From Pseudomonas mosselii (GTDB lineage Bacteria > Pseudomonadota > Gammaproteobacteria > Pseudomonadales > Pseudomonadaceae): a stretch of 64,000 nucleotides of DNA. How positions within the stretch are numbered: position 1 is the first letter of the stretch; each line of letters starts with the position of its first letter. Below are positions 50,162 to 58,531 of this stretch, one piece after another. A program made the position numbers and the translations under genes. The notes below the pieces were generated by a model that did no database searches, was not told where the DNA came from, and saw only the letters and a program-made list of their open reading frames with translations. The stretch lies in contig NZ_QJRP01000001.1 of the NCBI RefSeq assembly GCF_003205295.1, positions 1 through 64,000 on the forward strand. Direction: 5' to 3'.

Positions 50162-51001
50162 GTGTTGAAAGGTCTACGGGATGTCAGGCCTGGTGCGAGA
50201 GGGATTTCTCCAGTTGAGGACTGGTGTGTGCAAGGGCGGCAGATGGATGTTGTCGGGGCGGGTTTTGCGTCCCAGGGGCAGGAAGGCTTCTACGCGGTGA
50301 TGGCTGGTGAGCTGGCCGTGCGCGAGAAGGACAACGTCATTGAGCTACAGGCCGGCGAGCTGCTGTTCGTCAGGCGCGGTACCTACCTGGTGGCGACCCG
50401 ATGGGTGAGGTGCCAAGTGCTGTGGCTGCCGCTTGATGTGAATTTCGTGCAGGCGTTCATGCAGCGACATGGCAAAGAACTGAGCCACCTTGAGCGCTGT
50501 GGCGAACCCTGTGTGAATGCCCTGCGACTTGACCCTTGCGCCATGGCTCAGGAGTGCGTGACTCGTCTGGCTGCGCTCGGTGGCGAGGGTACGTCGTCCA
50601 TGCTGGCGATGCTGCGCCTGGAGGAACTGTTGCTGTTGCTGGTGTTCGGGCCGCAGGGGCGGACATTACTGGCAGCCTTGCGCCAGCAGGGCAATCGTCA
50701 TGCGGATCGCTTGCATGCCTTCATGGAGCAGCACTACCTGCGCGAGTGGCGCCTGGATCAATACGCCGAGGCCTTCGGGCTCGGCCTGACCGCATTCAAG
50801 AGCCTGTTCTGCTCGTTGTACAACTGCTCGCCGCGGGCCTGGATCACCGAGCGCAGGATCGTCCACGCGCATCACCTGCTGCTGAACACGCGCATGAGCA
50901 TTGTCGACATTGCCATGGAAAGCGGTTTCTCCAGCCAGTCGTATTTCAGCCAGAGCTACCGCCGGCGTTTCGGCTGCACACCCAGCGATGCCCGTCGCTA
51001 G
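50162..51001 (+). CDS. exsA: ExsA-like AraC-family activator of type III secretion
   Basis: About 279 residues. The body closely resembles P. aeruginosa ExsA: AGELLFVRRGTYLVAT, NRHADRLHAFMEQHYLREWRL, FGLGLTAFKSLFCSLY, SPRAWITERRIVHAHHLLLN and the C-terminal SIVDIAMESGFSSQSYFSQSYRRRFGCTPS with its second helix-turn-helix. It should switch on type III genes by binding A-rich sites. The start is uncertain: GTG 50162, TTG 50165, GTG 50228 and ATG 50243 all lack a clear ribosome site. Unlike in P. aeruginosa, exsC, exsE and exsB do not precede it and exsD does not follow; pscB is next, so exsA may be in the same transcript. Confidence 0.9.
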   Translation: MLKGLRDVRPGARGISPVEDWCVQGRQMDVVGAGFASQGQEGFYAVMAGELAVREKDNVIELQAGELLFVRRGTYLVATRWVRCQVLWLPLDVNFVQAFMQRHGKELSHLERCGEPCVNALRLDPCAMAQECVTRLAALGGEGTSSMLAMLRLEELLLLLVFGPQGRTLLAALRQQGNRHADRLHAFMEQHYLREWRLDQYAEAFGLGLTAFKSLFCSLYNCSPRAWITERRIVHAHHLLLNTRMSIVDIAMESGFSSQSYFSQSYRRRFGCTPSDARR

Positions 51002-51035
51002 ACGCCAATCTTTACCTTCCATGGACAAATCCTGC

Positions 51036-51458
51036 ATGAACAGACTTCCAACGCAGCTGGCCCGTCGGCTGGGCATGGCGCCCTGGCTTGCCGATGAGAC
51101 CGGCGGCTATCACCTGTGCATCGATGGTCATGGCCTGCAGCTCGAACTGCGTGGCGCACATTGGGTGGTTGGCAGCTCGCTGTCATCGGTGGTTGGGCAA
51201 GGCGCCGGTCTCGACCGGCAGACCCTGCGCCGTCTGTTGGGCATGGTCACTGGATGGGCCGCGCATTGCCCACAGCGGCTGGCGCTGACACCTGAGGGCG
51301 AGTTGGTGCTTGAGGCGTGGATAGACGTATCACAGGGTGATGTGGATACCTTCGAGCATGTGCTGGGGGTTCAGGTCGCCCTTCTGGATGTCCTGTGCGC
51401 GCAACGCCGCAGCCGGGCACCTGTGATTGTCCGGGGGGCTGGCGTATGGCTGCCATGA
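51036..51458 (+). CDS. pscB: Type III chaperone PscB/YscB
   Basis: A 140-residue protein in the position and with the length of PscB/YscB, a class I-type chaperone that, with SycN, escorts the gatekeeper PopN/YopN. It shows the chaperone pattern of alternating strands ([32 protein letters not shown]) and a closing helix. The ATG at 51036 is chosen; an ATG five codons earlier is possible. It overlaps the secretin start by several bases. Confidence 0.78.
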   Translation: MNRLPTQLARRLGMAPWLADETGGYHLCIDGHGLQLELRGAHWVVGSSLSSVVGQGAGLDRQTLRRLLGMVTGWAAHCPQRLALTPEGELVLEAWIDVSQGDVDTFEHVLGVQVALLDVLCAQRRSRAPVIVRGAGVWLP

Positions 51459-52972
51459 GATCGCTTGCCGCCGGGTTGGCAGCCCTGCTTGCCAGTCTTG
51501 TCGCCCAGGGCGAGCCACTGGACTGGTCAGGCGAGCCGTTCCACTACGTTGCCCAGGGCGAGAGCCTGCGTGACGTTTTGGCCAACTTCGCCGCCAACTA
51601 CCAGGGTTCGGTGGTGGTCAGCGACAAGGTCAGGGATCAGGTGAGCGCGACCTTCGAACAGCCGGATCCACAAGCATTTCTCGAGCAGGTCGCCGTGCTC
51701 TACAACCTGGCCTGGTACTACGACGGCGCGGTGCTGCATGTCGACAAAGCGAGCGAAGTGCAGACGAGATTGATCCATCTGGACAAAGTGCGCGAGTCGC
51801 AACTGCGCGCCGCTCTCCAGGAGGGTGGTGGCTGGACCTCGCGCTTCGCCTGGCGCGCCGCGGCGGGTGGACGGCTGGTGTATGCATCGGGACCACCCCG
51901 CTATCTGGATCGGGTCGAGCAGACGGTCAAGGCGCTGGAGCAGCAGGCGAACCTGCATGACGAACTGGGCGGCAGCCTCAGCGTCGAGGTGATCCCGCTC
52001 AGGCATGCGGTGGCCGAGGATCGTGAGATCGACTATCGCGACCAGAAGGTGGCGGTGCCCGGTGTGGCGACGATTCTTTCCCGGGTACTGGCCGATGCCA
52101 ATGTAGTGGCGGTCGACGGTCAATCTGTGGGAGAGGGCGCGCCCGTGCGTTCAGGGCGTGCCGTGGTCCAGGCCGAACCGTCGCTCAACGCCATCATCGT
52201 TCGCGATCACGCCGAGCGCCTGCCCATGTACAGACGCCTGGTGATGGCGCTGGACCGGCCCGCGGCGCGGATCGAAGTAGGCCTGACGATACTCGACATC
52301 AATGCCGAGCACCTGTCGGAGTTGGGGGTGGAATGGCAGGTGGGTATCGGTACCGGCAAGCACCATCTGATCGACATCCGTACCCCCTCTGGCCAGTCCG
52401 AGGGCTCGCTGGCCGGTAGCCTGGTCGACAGCCGAGGCGTCGATCGCTTGCTGGCCAAGGTGACCCTGATGCAGGGCGAAGGCCATGCCCAGGTGGTCTC
52501 GCGGCCGACCTTGCTGACCCAGGAAAACACCCTGGCGGTGATCGACCACAGTGAAACCTACTATGTGCGGGTGATGGGCGAACGGGTGGCCGAGCTCAAG
52601 GCGATCACCTACGGCACCTTGTTGAAGATGACGCCGCGTCTGATCCGCAATGCGGACCGGCCGGAAATCAGCCTGAGCCTGCATATCGAGGATGGTAACC
52701 AAAAGCCCAACAGCACCGGCCCCGACGGTATTCCCACCATCAGCCGTACGGTCATCGACACGCTGGCCCGGGTTGATCTCGGGCAGAGCCTCATGATCGG
52801 TGGCATCCATCGCGACGAATCAAGCGAAAGCCTCCGCAAGGTCCCCTTGCTGGGTGACATCCCCTTGCTGGGCGCCTTGTTCCGCTATCACTCGAACAAC
52901 ACGCGTCGATCGGTCCGGCTGTTCCTGATCGAGCCAAGGCTGATTGATCCCGGGCTTGGCGAGCGTGCCTGA
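51446..52972 (+). CDS. pscC: Type III secretion secretin SctC (outer-membrane ring)
   Basis: A 508-residue outer-membrane secretin. The signal peptide runs to about VAQGEP, then N0 ([18 protein letters not shown]), N1 and N3 domains, and the secretin barrel ([54 protein letters not shown]). The protein ends about ten residues after [10 protein letters not shown]. PscC and YscC are about 600 residues, the extra part being a C-terminal S region that binds the pilotin; here it is missing. ATG 51446 has a G-rich ribosome site; ATG 51455 overlapping the pscB stop is an alternative. Confidence 0.93.
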   Translation: MAAMRSLAAGLAALLASLVAQGEPLDWSGEPFHYVAQGESLRDVLANFAANYQGSVVVSDKVRDQVSATFEQPDPQAFLEQVAVLYNLAWYYDGAVLHVDKASEVQTRLIHLDKVRESQLRAALQEGGGWTSRFAWRAAAGGRLVYASGPPRYLDRVEQTVKALEQQANLHDELGGSLSVEVIPLRHAVAEDREIDYRDQKVAVPGVATILSRVLADANVVAVDGQSVGEGAPVRSGRAVVQAEPSLNAIIVRDHAERLPMYRRLVMALDRPAARIEVGLTILDINAEHLSELGVEWQVGIGTGKHHLIDIRTPSGQSEGSLAGSLVDSRGVDRLLAKVTLMQGEGHAQVVSRPTLLTQENTLAVIDHSETYYVRVMGERVAELKAITYGTLLKMTPRLIRNADRPEISLSLHIEDGNQKPNSTGPDGIPTISRTVIDTLARVDLGQSLMIGGIHRDESSESLRKVPLLGDIPLLGALFRYHSNNTRRSVRLFLIEPRLIDPGLGERA

Positions 52973-52973
52973 A

Positions 52974-53876
52974 ATGACCTGGAAACTGCGCATCTACAGT
53001 GGCTTGAACGCTGGCGCCGAGGTGTCCCTGGCACACGGTCGGGTGGTCATCGGCGCCGACCCGGCCCAGGCCGATCTGGTCCTGATGGATACAGGCATAG
53101 CCTCGATTCACCTGGTGCTGATGGTGGAGTCCGGTGGCGTGCGCCTGCTGGAGTGGGGATCGACCGAACCACCCACCCAGGCTGGACGGGAGGTGGCAGC
53201 AGATGCCGAGTTGCAGGCGTTGGCGATTCAATGTTGCGGCCCGCTGTACTGGGCCTTCTGCAATCAGCACGATGTGTTTACCGAGCGACCTTGCGCACTG
53301 GCTGAAAAGCCTGGTTTGTGGCGCGGCTGGTTCATGCTGCCAGGCGCCGGTTTGCTCGTGCTGCTCGTGCTGCTCACGCAGCTGTTGATTCCCGAGGCAG
53401 GGACACAGGACATGCCAACGGCGGTGGTTGTCCCTGTCGAGCCTTCCCCTCGGTCCCAGGGGCAAGCCCGGACGAGATTGGCGCAACTACTGCGGGAGTG
53501 GCGACTGGAGGGCACCCTGAGCGTCGTGGACCAGGGGGACACCCTGGTACTGCGTGGGGCGCTGCGCGAGCGCCAGCTCCAGGACTACCAAAGTCTCCAG
53601 CGACAGTATCGCGAGGCATTTGGCGACCACCCGTCGTTGCGGCTGGTCGACGAGGGCAGGACGCCTGCGTCCAGCAAACTCGATTTTCCTGTTCGAGGTG
53701 TGTCACTGGGACGATTGCCCTTCGTGACACTGACTGACAACCATCGTTATCCCGTGGGGGCGCTGATGCCTTCCGGAATTCGCATCCTGGCGATCGATGA
53801 TCAGGCGATCACGCTGAGCAAGGGAGGTCGGGACTACGTGATCAACCTGAAGGAGAGACCGGCAGATGATGGATGA
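52974..53876 (+). CDS. pscD: Inner-membrane ring protein SctD (short form)
   Basis: A 300-residue bitopic membrane protein. Residues 1-95 are the cytoplasmic FHA-like domain (GRVVIGADPAQADLVL). One membrane helix is at about 128-150 (GWFMLPGAGLLVLLVLLTQL), and the rest is periplasmic. PscD and YscD have about 420-430 residues, so about one periplasmic ring module seems to be absent. It starts one base after the pscC stop. Confidence 0.87.
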   Translation: MTWKLRIYSGLNAGAEVSLAHGRVVIGADPAQADLVLMDTGIASIHLVLMVESGGVRLLEWGSTEPPTQAGREVAADAELQALAIQCCGPLYWAFCNQHDVFTERPCALAEKPGLWRGWFMLPGAGLLVLLVLLTQLLIPEAGTQDMPTAVVVPVEPSPRSQGQARTRLAQLLREWRLEGTLSVVDQGDTLVLRGALRERQLQDYQSLQRQYREAFGDHPSLRLVDEGRTPASSKLDFPVRGVSLGRLPFVTLTDNHRYPVGALMPSGIRILAIDDQAITLSKGGRDYVINLKERPADDG

Positions 53877-54063
53877 ACTCATGCAAGAGGTGCGTGACGC
53901 ACGCAGGCAGGCACGAATGTTTTCGGTGCTGGAGCACGCGCGACAGACTTGCCTCAGGCAGATGACGCAACCCCTGTCGCCCCCTGAGTTCCAAGCGTTG
54001 CACCACCAATTGGCAGCCCTTGAGGCCGCCTTGAATATACTCGAGAAACTGGAGAAACACTGA
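53866..54063 (+). CDS. pscE: Needle co-chaperone SctE-type (PscE)
   Basis: A 65-residue, mainly helical protein with the size and place of PscE, which together with PscG keeps the needle subunit from polymerising in the cytoplasm. The start overlaps the pscD stop; ribosome site aaggagag. The adjacent Met codon at 53869 is also possible. Identification rests on position, size and helix pattern. Confidence 0.78.
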   Translation: MMDELMQEVRDARRQARMFSVLEHARQTCLRQMTQPLSPPEFQALHHQLAALEAALNILEKLEKH

Positions 54064-54064
54064 A

Positions 54065-54325
54065 ATGACCAACATCAGCGGCGGATTCTACGACGGCACG
54101 CACAACACCATGGACATGGTCCACGAGGGTATGGTCAAGCAGGCGCAACAGGCTAACAAGGCAGTGCTCGAGTCACTCCAGAAACTCAACGAGAAAAGTG
54201 ACGATCCGGCATTGCTGGCCGACATGCGCCACCGTTCGAACATCTGGTCGAACGTCTTCCAGGTCGACGCGACCCTTGGCCAGACGTTCAAGAACACCAT
54301 CAGCAGCATCTTGCAGAAGTTCTGA
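54065..54325 (+). CDS. pscF: Type III needle subunit SctF
   Basis: An 86-residue needle protein. The C-terminal half has the conserved pattern NEKSDDPALLADMRHRSNIWS...TFKNTISSILQKF, and the central DDPALL turn separates the two helices. Length equals the family's. It starts one base after the pscE stop. The surface tip of the secretion needle is built from this subunit. Confidence 0.93.
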   Translation: MTNISGGFYDGTHNTMDMVHEGMVKQAQQANKAVLESLQKLNEKSDDPALLADMRHRSNIWSNVFQVDATLGQTFKNTISSILQKF

Positions 54326-54327
54326 GC

Positions 54328-54678
54328 ATGAACCATTCCGTGAACAATCTGATGGCTCGCCTGGGCCTGCTGGGTGTCGAGCACCGTCACCATGAAGAGG
54401 CCATGTCTATTGCGCAATGGCTTGCCCGGGAGCCAGCGACCAGAGAGGCCGCCAGTGCGATTCGCATCGCCAGTTTGATGGGGCAGGGGCGCTGCGAGGA
54501 GGCCCTCGTAGAGGGCAACGAGGCGCCCTGGCCATCCCTCGGGCCCTGGCTGGCGCTGTGCGAGCGCCAGCTGGGCTACATGGCCGCGCTGGAGCGACGG
54601 CTCGAACGCATGGCACTGAGCGAGGATCCCGATCTGGTGCGATTCGCCGAGGGCATGCGCGCCCAGGTGGTGGCATGA
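54328..54678 (+). CDS. pscG: Needle chaperone SctG-type (PscG)
   Basis: A 116-residue TPR-like helical protein in the place of PscG/YscG, partner of PscE and PscF. Helices contain EEAMSIAQWLAREP and MGQGRCEEALVEGN. Length matches PscG. It starts two bases after pscF, and its stop overlaps the next start (ATGA). Confidence 0.82.
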   Translation: MNHSVNNLMARLGLLGVEHRHHEEAMSIAQWLAREPATREAASAIRIASLMGQGRCEEALVEGNEAPWPSLGPWLALCERQLGYMAALERRLERMALSEDPDLVRFAEGMRAQVVA

Positions 54679-54896
54679 ACCCGCTGGGATCGACGCTGTT
54701 TTCCGGCGTGCAGCAAACACAGGCCCCGATGCTGGCGCACAACGACAAACACGCGACTGAATTCCAGGCAAACCTTGCTGGAGACCAGGCAAGCGAGCAG
54801 GCGTGTGCGGAACTGACACAGCAAATGAACCTGCAAGTGCTCGCCATGGCGATGGACCTGCTGAATGATTCCTTCACGGTGGAGGGCGGCTCATGA
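54675..54896 (+). CDS. Small protein at the PscH/YscH position
   Basis: A 73-residue protein between pscG and pscI, where P. aeruginosa and Yersinia encode PscH and YscH (YopR), which are about twice as long. Only the beginning (LGSTLFSGVQQTQAP) and helical C-terminus (MNLQVLAMAMDLLNDSF) can be described. The start overlaps the pscG stop and the stop overlaps pscI (ATGA), so it is surely translated. It may be a shortened PscH or an unrelated replacement. Confidence 0.65.
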   Translation: MNPLGSTLFSGVQQTQAPMLAHNDKHATEFQANLAGDQASEQACAELTQQMNLQVLAMAMDLLNDSFTVEGGS

Positions 54897-55231
54897 GTGG
54901 CATTACCGAGGTAGCGCCAGTGGTCACCGATCTGCAGTCCCTGTCGGCACCGGTTGTCGACGCCGGGCAGGTGGCCGAGTTCGAGCAGGCGCTTGCCGGT
55001 TCTGCCGGCAGCGCTGAGGACGGACTGTTGCACCAGGTCGGTCAGCTCAGCCAGCAGCATGCCGAGGCCAGGCAGGGCGCGCACGCCAACCTGGTCTCCG
55101 GCACAGGTGATCCCGTGGCATTGATGGATGCCCATTGGGCGCTGATCCGTACCAACCTGCAGGTGGAGTTGATTGCCAAGGGCGTGGGGCGTACCACGCA
55201 GAACATCGAAACCCTGATGAAAGCCCAGTAG
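54893..55231 (+). CDS. pscI: Inner rod protein SctI
   Basis: A 112-residue inner rod subunit linking the secretin ring to the needle and affecting substrate switching. The C-terminal amphipathic helix (DPVALMDAHWALIRTNLQVELIAKGVGR) is the conserved part of the SctI family. Same length as PscI. Overlaps the preceding stop by four bases. Confidence 0.88.
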   Translation: MSGITEVAPVVTDLQSLSAPVVDAGQVAEFEQALAGSAGSAEDGLLHQVGQLSQQHAEARQGAHANLVSGTGDPVALMDAHWALIRTNLQVELIAKGVGRTTQNIETLMKAQ

Positions 55232-55238
55232 GTGCCCT

Positions 55239-55973
55239 GTGAAGAGATCATGGCAGTGCATGCTGCTTCTGGCGGTGCTGGCACTGGGTGGGTGCAAGGT
55301 CGAGCTCTACCTTGGTCTCGGCCAGCGCGAAGCCAACGAAATGCTCGCGGTGCTGGACGCCGAGGGCATCGAGGCGGTGAAGGCCCAGGACAAGGACGGC
55401 AAGGTGAAGATCCTGATCGACGAAACCGACATCGGTCACGCGGTGGCGGCACTCAAGCGCCAAGGCTACCCACGCGAGATGTTTTCCACGGTCAATGACG
55501 TGTTTCCCCGGGATAGCCTGATCTCTTCACCGTTGGAGGAGCAGGCGCGGTTGACCTATGTGAAGTCGCAGGAACTGTCGCGGACACTTTCCGAGATCGA
55601 CGGGGTGTTGGTGGCGCGGGTGCATGTGGTGTTGCCGGAAGCCCATGACGGCCTGCGCAGGCAGGTCGGCACGGCGTCGGCGTCGATCTTCATCAAGCAC
55701 GCGGCGGATGCGGCGCTGGACCTGTATACCGGACAGATGAAGCAGCTGTTGAGCAACAGTATCGAAGGCCTGGACTACGAGCGCATCAGCGTGGTGCTGG
55801 TGCCGTCGACACAGGCCAGCCAGCCGCTGGCAGGCCTGCGTCATGTGACGCTGTTGTCGATACAGGTACTGGAGGGGTCGCGCTGGCGCCTGGTGACACT
55901 GCTGGGCGGATTGCTGGGAGTGCTGGTGCTTAGCAACCTGGCGCAGTACCTGTGGTGGCGGCAGAGAGCATGA
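55239..55973 (+). CDS. pscJ: Inner-membrane ring lipoprotein SctJ
   Basis: A 244-residue lipoprotein forming the inner ring of the basal body. The lipobox is LALGGC (Cys 19), followed by ELYLGLGQREANEMLAVL and the ring-building domains (LIDETDIGHAVAALKRQGYPRE, ARVHVVLPE). One C-terminal membrane helix is at about 215-235. It starts with GTG (55239). Confidence 0.94.
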   Translation: MKRSWQCMLLLAVLALGGCKVELYLGLGQREANEMLAVLDAEGIEAVKAQDKDGKVKILIDETDIGHAVAALKRQGYPREMFSTVNDVFPRDSLISSPLEEQARLTYVKSQELSRTLSEIDGVLVARVHVVLPEAHDGLRRQVGTASASIFIKHAADAALDLYTGQMKQLLSNSIEGLDYERISVVLVPSTQASQPLAGLRHVTLLSIQVLEGSRWRLVTLLGGLLGVLVLSNLAQYLWWRQRA

Positions 55974-56584
55974 CTGAGTTCCAGCTTCGCTTCTGCCCGG
56001 CATACTACCTGCACTTGACCCATTTTCCTGAGGCCCTGGGTCAGGTAACTCAGGCCTTGCCCCATTGGCGGCAGAGTGGCGCGGTCAACGGTTGGCTGAT
56101 CTCGGTGCTGGAGCTGTCCGAACCGTTCGACATGCCAGGGCGACTCGGTAGGCTGGCCCTTTTTGCCCAGCCTGCGTTGGAGCAGGTGTTGGCCAGCTTG
56201 GGTGGTCTGCTGCACGGCCAGGCCATCAAGCAGGTCTTCGATCGCCCAGGCCATTCGCGATTGCGGCTGGCGCTGGATCCGCAGGGCCTTCGCTATTGCC
56301 TGGAACAGTGGCGCCTGGTCATTGGCCCTTGGCCTGCCGACTGGCAACAGGCGCTGCCAGACGGTGATCTGGACGCGTACCTGCTTGGTTGTGGCTTGGC
56401 GTTCTGGCTACAGGCCTGCGGAGCGGTCGATCCGGGGTTCGCTCGGCGCCTGGCTCTGCGCCTGCCAGTCATGACTGGCGTGCCAACTTGGCCGATGAAT
56501 GATGAACAACGCGGCCTGGCCCGCATTCTTTGCATGAAAGTGGCCCGAGACAGGAGCCCGGCATGTTGCCATTTGTTGAACTGA
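55970..56584 (+). CDS. pscK: Sorting-platform protein SctK
   Basis: A 204-residue cytoplasmic protein in the place and of the length of PscK, which joins SctQ to the inner ring. Sequence conservation in this family is low; the FCPAYYLHLTHFP start and overall order support the call. Its ATG overlaps the pscJ stop. Confidence 0.82.
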   Translation: MTEFQLRFCPAYYLHLTHFPEALGQVTQALPHWRQSGAVNGWLISVLELSEPFDMPGRLGRLALFAQPALEQVLASLGGLLHGQAIKQVFDRPGHSRLRLALDPQGLRYCLEQWRLVIGPWPADWQQALPDGDLDAYLLGCGLAFWLQACGAVDPGFARRLALRLPVMTGVPTWPMNDEQRGLARILCMKVARDRSPACCHLLN

Positions 56585-57198
56585 TCGATGCCCGCCCGAT
56601 GATCGATCCAAGCCGGACCGTACTGCGCAGCGCGGATTACCAGCAGTACCTCGACACCAGCGCATTGACCGAAAATGCCAGGCAGCGTGCCCGAGACATC
56701 GACTCCCGGGCCGATGCGGTGCTCGAAGAGTATCAGCGGCTCGGGCGGGAGATCGGCTTGGAAATGACCGCTGTGGAACGGGCGGCGTTGCTGCACGGGA
56801 CGCGATTGCGCTGCGCCGAACTCTATCGCCGGGCCGACCGGCAGATCAGCGAGGTGGTGCTGCAGGCGGTAAGCAAGGTGCTGGGGGAGTATCCCGACAT
56901 CGTGCTGACATTGGCCGCGACCCGCCAGGCGCTGGCTCAGGTCAGGCCACGGGAGGCGCTGGTGCTGCACGTTCGTCCGGATCAGTTGGTCGAGGTTCGT
57001 CAGCGTCTGGATGCGGTCCTGATGCAGTTTCCCGAGGTGGGGCCTGTAGAAATAAGCGCCGATGCCCGGCTTGCGCTAGGTGGCTGCCGCCTGGAAACCG
57101 AAGGTTGCGTGATCGATGCCAGCATCGAGGGACAGTTGGCTGCGTTGCAGCGGGCGCTGACGCAACGGCACATTGACGATGAGGCTGGAACGCCATGA
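56563..57198 (+). CDS. pscL: ATPase stator/regulator SctL
   Basis: A 211-residue FliH-like protein that holds and restrains the ATPase SctN. A helical N-terminal half (ARDIDSRADAVLEEYQRLGREIGLEM) leads to a C-terminal globular part with VLHVRPDQLVEVRQRL and DARLALGGCRLETEGCVIDAS. It starts inside the end of pscK; ribosome site caggag. Confidence 0.9.
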   Translation: MLPFVELIDARPMIDPSRTVLRSADYQQYLDTSALTENARQRARDIDSRADAVLEEYQRLGREIGLEMTAVERAALLHGTRLRCAELYRRADRQISEVVLQAVSKVLGEYPDIVLTLAATRQALAQVRPREALVLHVRPDQLVEVRQRLDAVLMQFPEVGPVEISADARLALGGCRLETEGCVIDASIEGQLAALQRALTQRHIDDEAGTP

Positions 57199-57371
57199 AC
57201 GAAGCCGTGTTGGCCGCAGCCGAGCGGGCTATCCGTGATGATCACGAGCGGGATGCGTTGCTCCAGGTGTTCTGGACACAGCTTCGCCAGCCTGCAAGGA
57301 ATCCGGCGCGGGACGGTGAAGATGCCGTGCCTGTGCGTCGGCCATTGCCTCAGCGAGGGATTCTGGTCTAG
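57195..57371 (+). CDS. Small ORF after pscL, unknown function
   Basis: A 58-residue ORF: MNEAVLAAAERAIRDDHERD, then ALLQVFWTQLRQPARN and a basic/proline tail ending PLPQRGILV. The ATG overlaps the pscL stop (ATGA), the same coupling used by the proven genes of this operon, and its codons look like those of its neighbours. Helical N-terminal half, no signal peptide. It is the last gene of the plus-strand operon. In Yersinia the gene after yscL is yscM, but no similarity is seen. Confidence 0.65.
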   Translation: MNEAVLAAAERAIRDDHERDALLQVFWTQLRQPARNPARDGEDAVPVRRPLPQRGILV

Positions 57372-57484
57372 CGGTCCCAGTCGTGACGCAAAAGGGATTC
57401 GTGGGAGCGGTGGTGCGTCGATGCTCCCCTGCTAATGATTACGATGCTGTTCCCTGTCGTCGGGCCGGGCAATCTTGGGTAGCC

Positions 57485-58531
57485 CTATGCAATCTCCTCC
57501 TGCGCCCGCAGCCAGCGGATCACCTCGGCGACCGGCTGGATCAGTTCGCCGGGAATGTACTGCTCCACCCGGCTACCCGCGAACAGCGCTCGGGCCAGGG
57601 GAATGCGCTCGAGTACCGGTATCCCTTCCTCTTCGGCAAGCCGCCGAACCAGCAGGGCCTGCTCGTCGGTGTATTTGAGGGTAACCAGCGGCAATGGTGT
57701 TTCCCCGGGGTTGTAGCGCAAGCCCACGGCGATATGGGTCGGATTGGCGATGATGACCGACGAGCGCCTGACGTCCGCGCGCAACGTGCCTTTCTGCATC
57801 TCGCGGTGACGCTTGCGACGCTCGCGCTTGAGCTCAGGGGCGCCTTCCATCTCCTTGTGTTCACGCTTGACCTCTTCCTTGCTCATGCGCAGCTGCTTGT
57901 GATGCTGCCAGCGCTCCAGGCCGTAGTCGGCCGCCGAGATCGCCAGGAAACCCACGGCGCAGACCCCGATCAGCTGGCCCATCAGGCTGCCCAGCAACGG
58001 CAGGATGCATTCGATGCCACATGACGACACCCGCAGCAGCGTGCCCAGGTGCTCGCTGAGCAGGCCAAGCACCAGGGCGCCGAGCAGCAGCACCTTGAGC
58101 GACGACTTGAAAAAATCGAGCAGGTTCCTGATCGAGAAGACCCGCGTCACGCCCTCCAGCGGGCTGACCTTCTTCAGGTCGGGTGCCAGCGATTGGCCGC
58201 TGAATACGAAACCGGTCTGCAGCAGATTGCCGACAATAGCGGCCAGCGCCGCGGTCAGCAGGAACGGCAGGGTGAGCCATAGCAACTCATGCAGCAGCTG
58301 TTCCAACATCAGTTCCAGTGCCTGGCGAAAGGGCAGGTGGAGCAGGGGGGCGGGAAGCATCATCAGCCCACGCAGATGCCCGAGAAAGTAGTCGGGAAAT
58401 CCCATGGGCAACGCGACCAGGCTCAGGATGAGTACAGTGGAGACCAGCTCCTTGCTCCTGGCCACCTGGCCGTTGCGGCGCGCATCGCGCAATTTCGCCC
58501 GTGTGGGTTGTTCGGTCTTTTCGGTGCTCAT
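57485..58531 (-). CDS. pscU: Export apparatus switch protein SctU
   Basis: A 348-residue membrane protein controlling the change from early to late substrates. It has four membrane helices in residues 30-210, then the cytoplasmic domain with the self-cleavage motif NPTH in IIANPTHIAVGLRYN near 263. Length equals PscU. The start overlaps the pscT stop (ATGA). Confidence 0.95.
   Translation of the reverse strand: MSTEKTEQPTRAKLRDARRNGQVARSKELVSTVLILSLVALPMGFPDYFLGHLRGLMMLPAPLLHLPFRQALELMLEQLLHELLWLTLPFLLTAALAAIVGNLLQTGFVFSGQSLAPDLKKVSPLEGVTRVFSIRNLLDFFKSSLKVLLLGALVLGLLSEHLGTLLRVSSCGIECILPLLGSLMGQLIGVCAVGFLAISAADYGLERWQHHKQLRMSKEEVKREHKEMEGAPELKRERRKRHREMQKGTLRADVRRSSVIIANPTHIAVGLRYNPGETPLPLVTLKYTDEQALLVRRLAEEEGIPVLERIPLARALFAGSRVEQYIPGELIQPVAEVIRWLRAQEEIA

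Noticed and set aside
57372..57484. Possible terminator or gene between the convergent type III operons
   Set aside because: The 113-base gap has no stable hairpin with a T-run and no open frame with a start signal.
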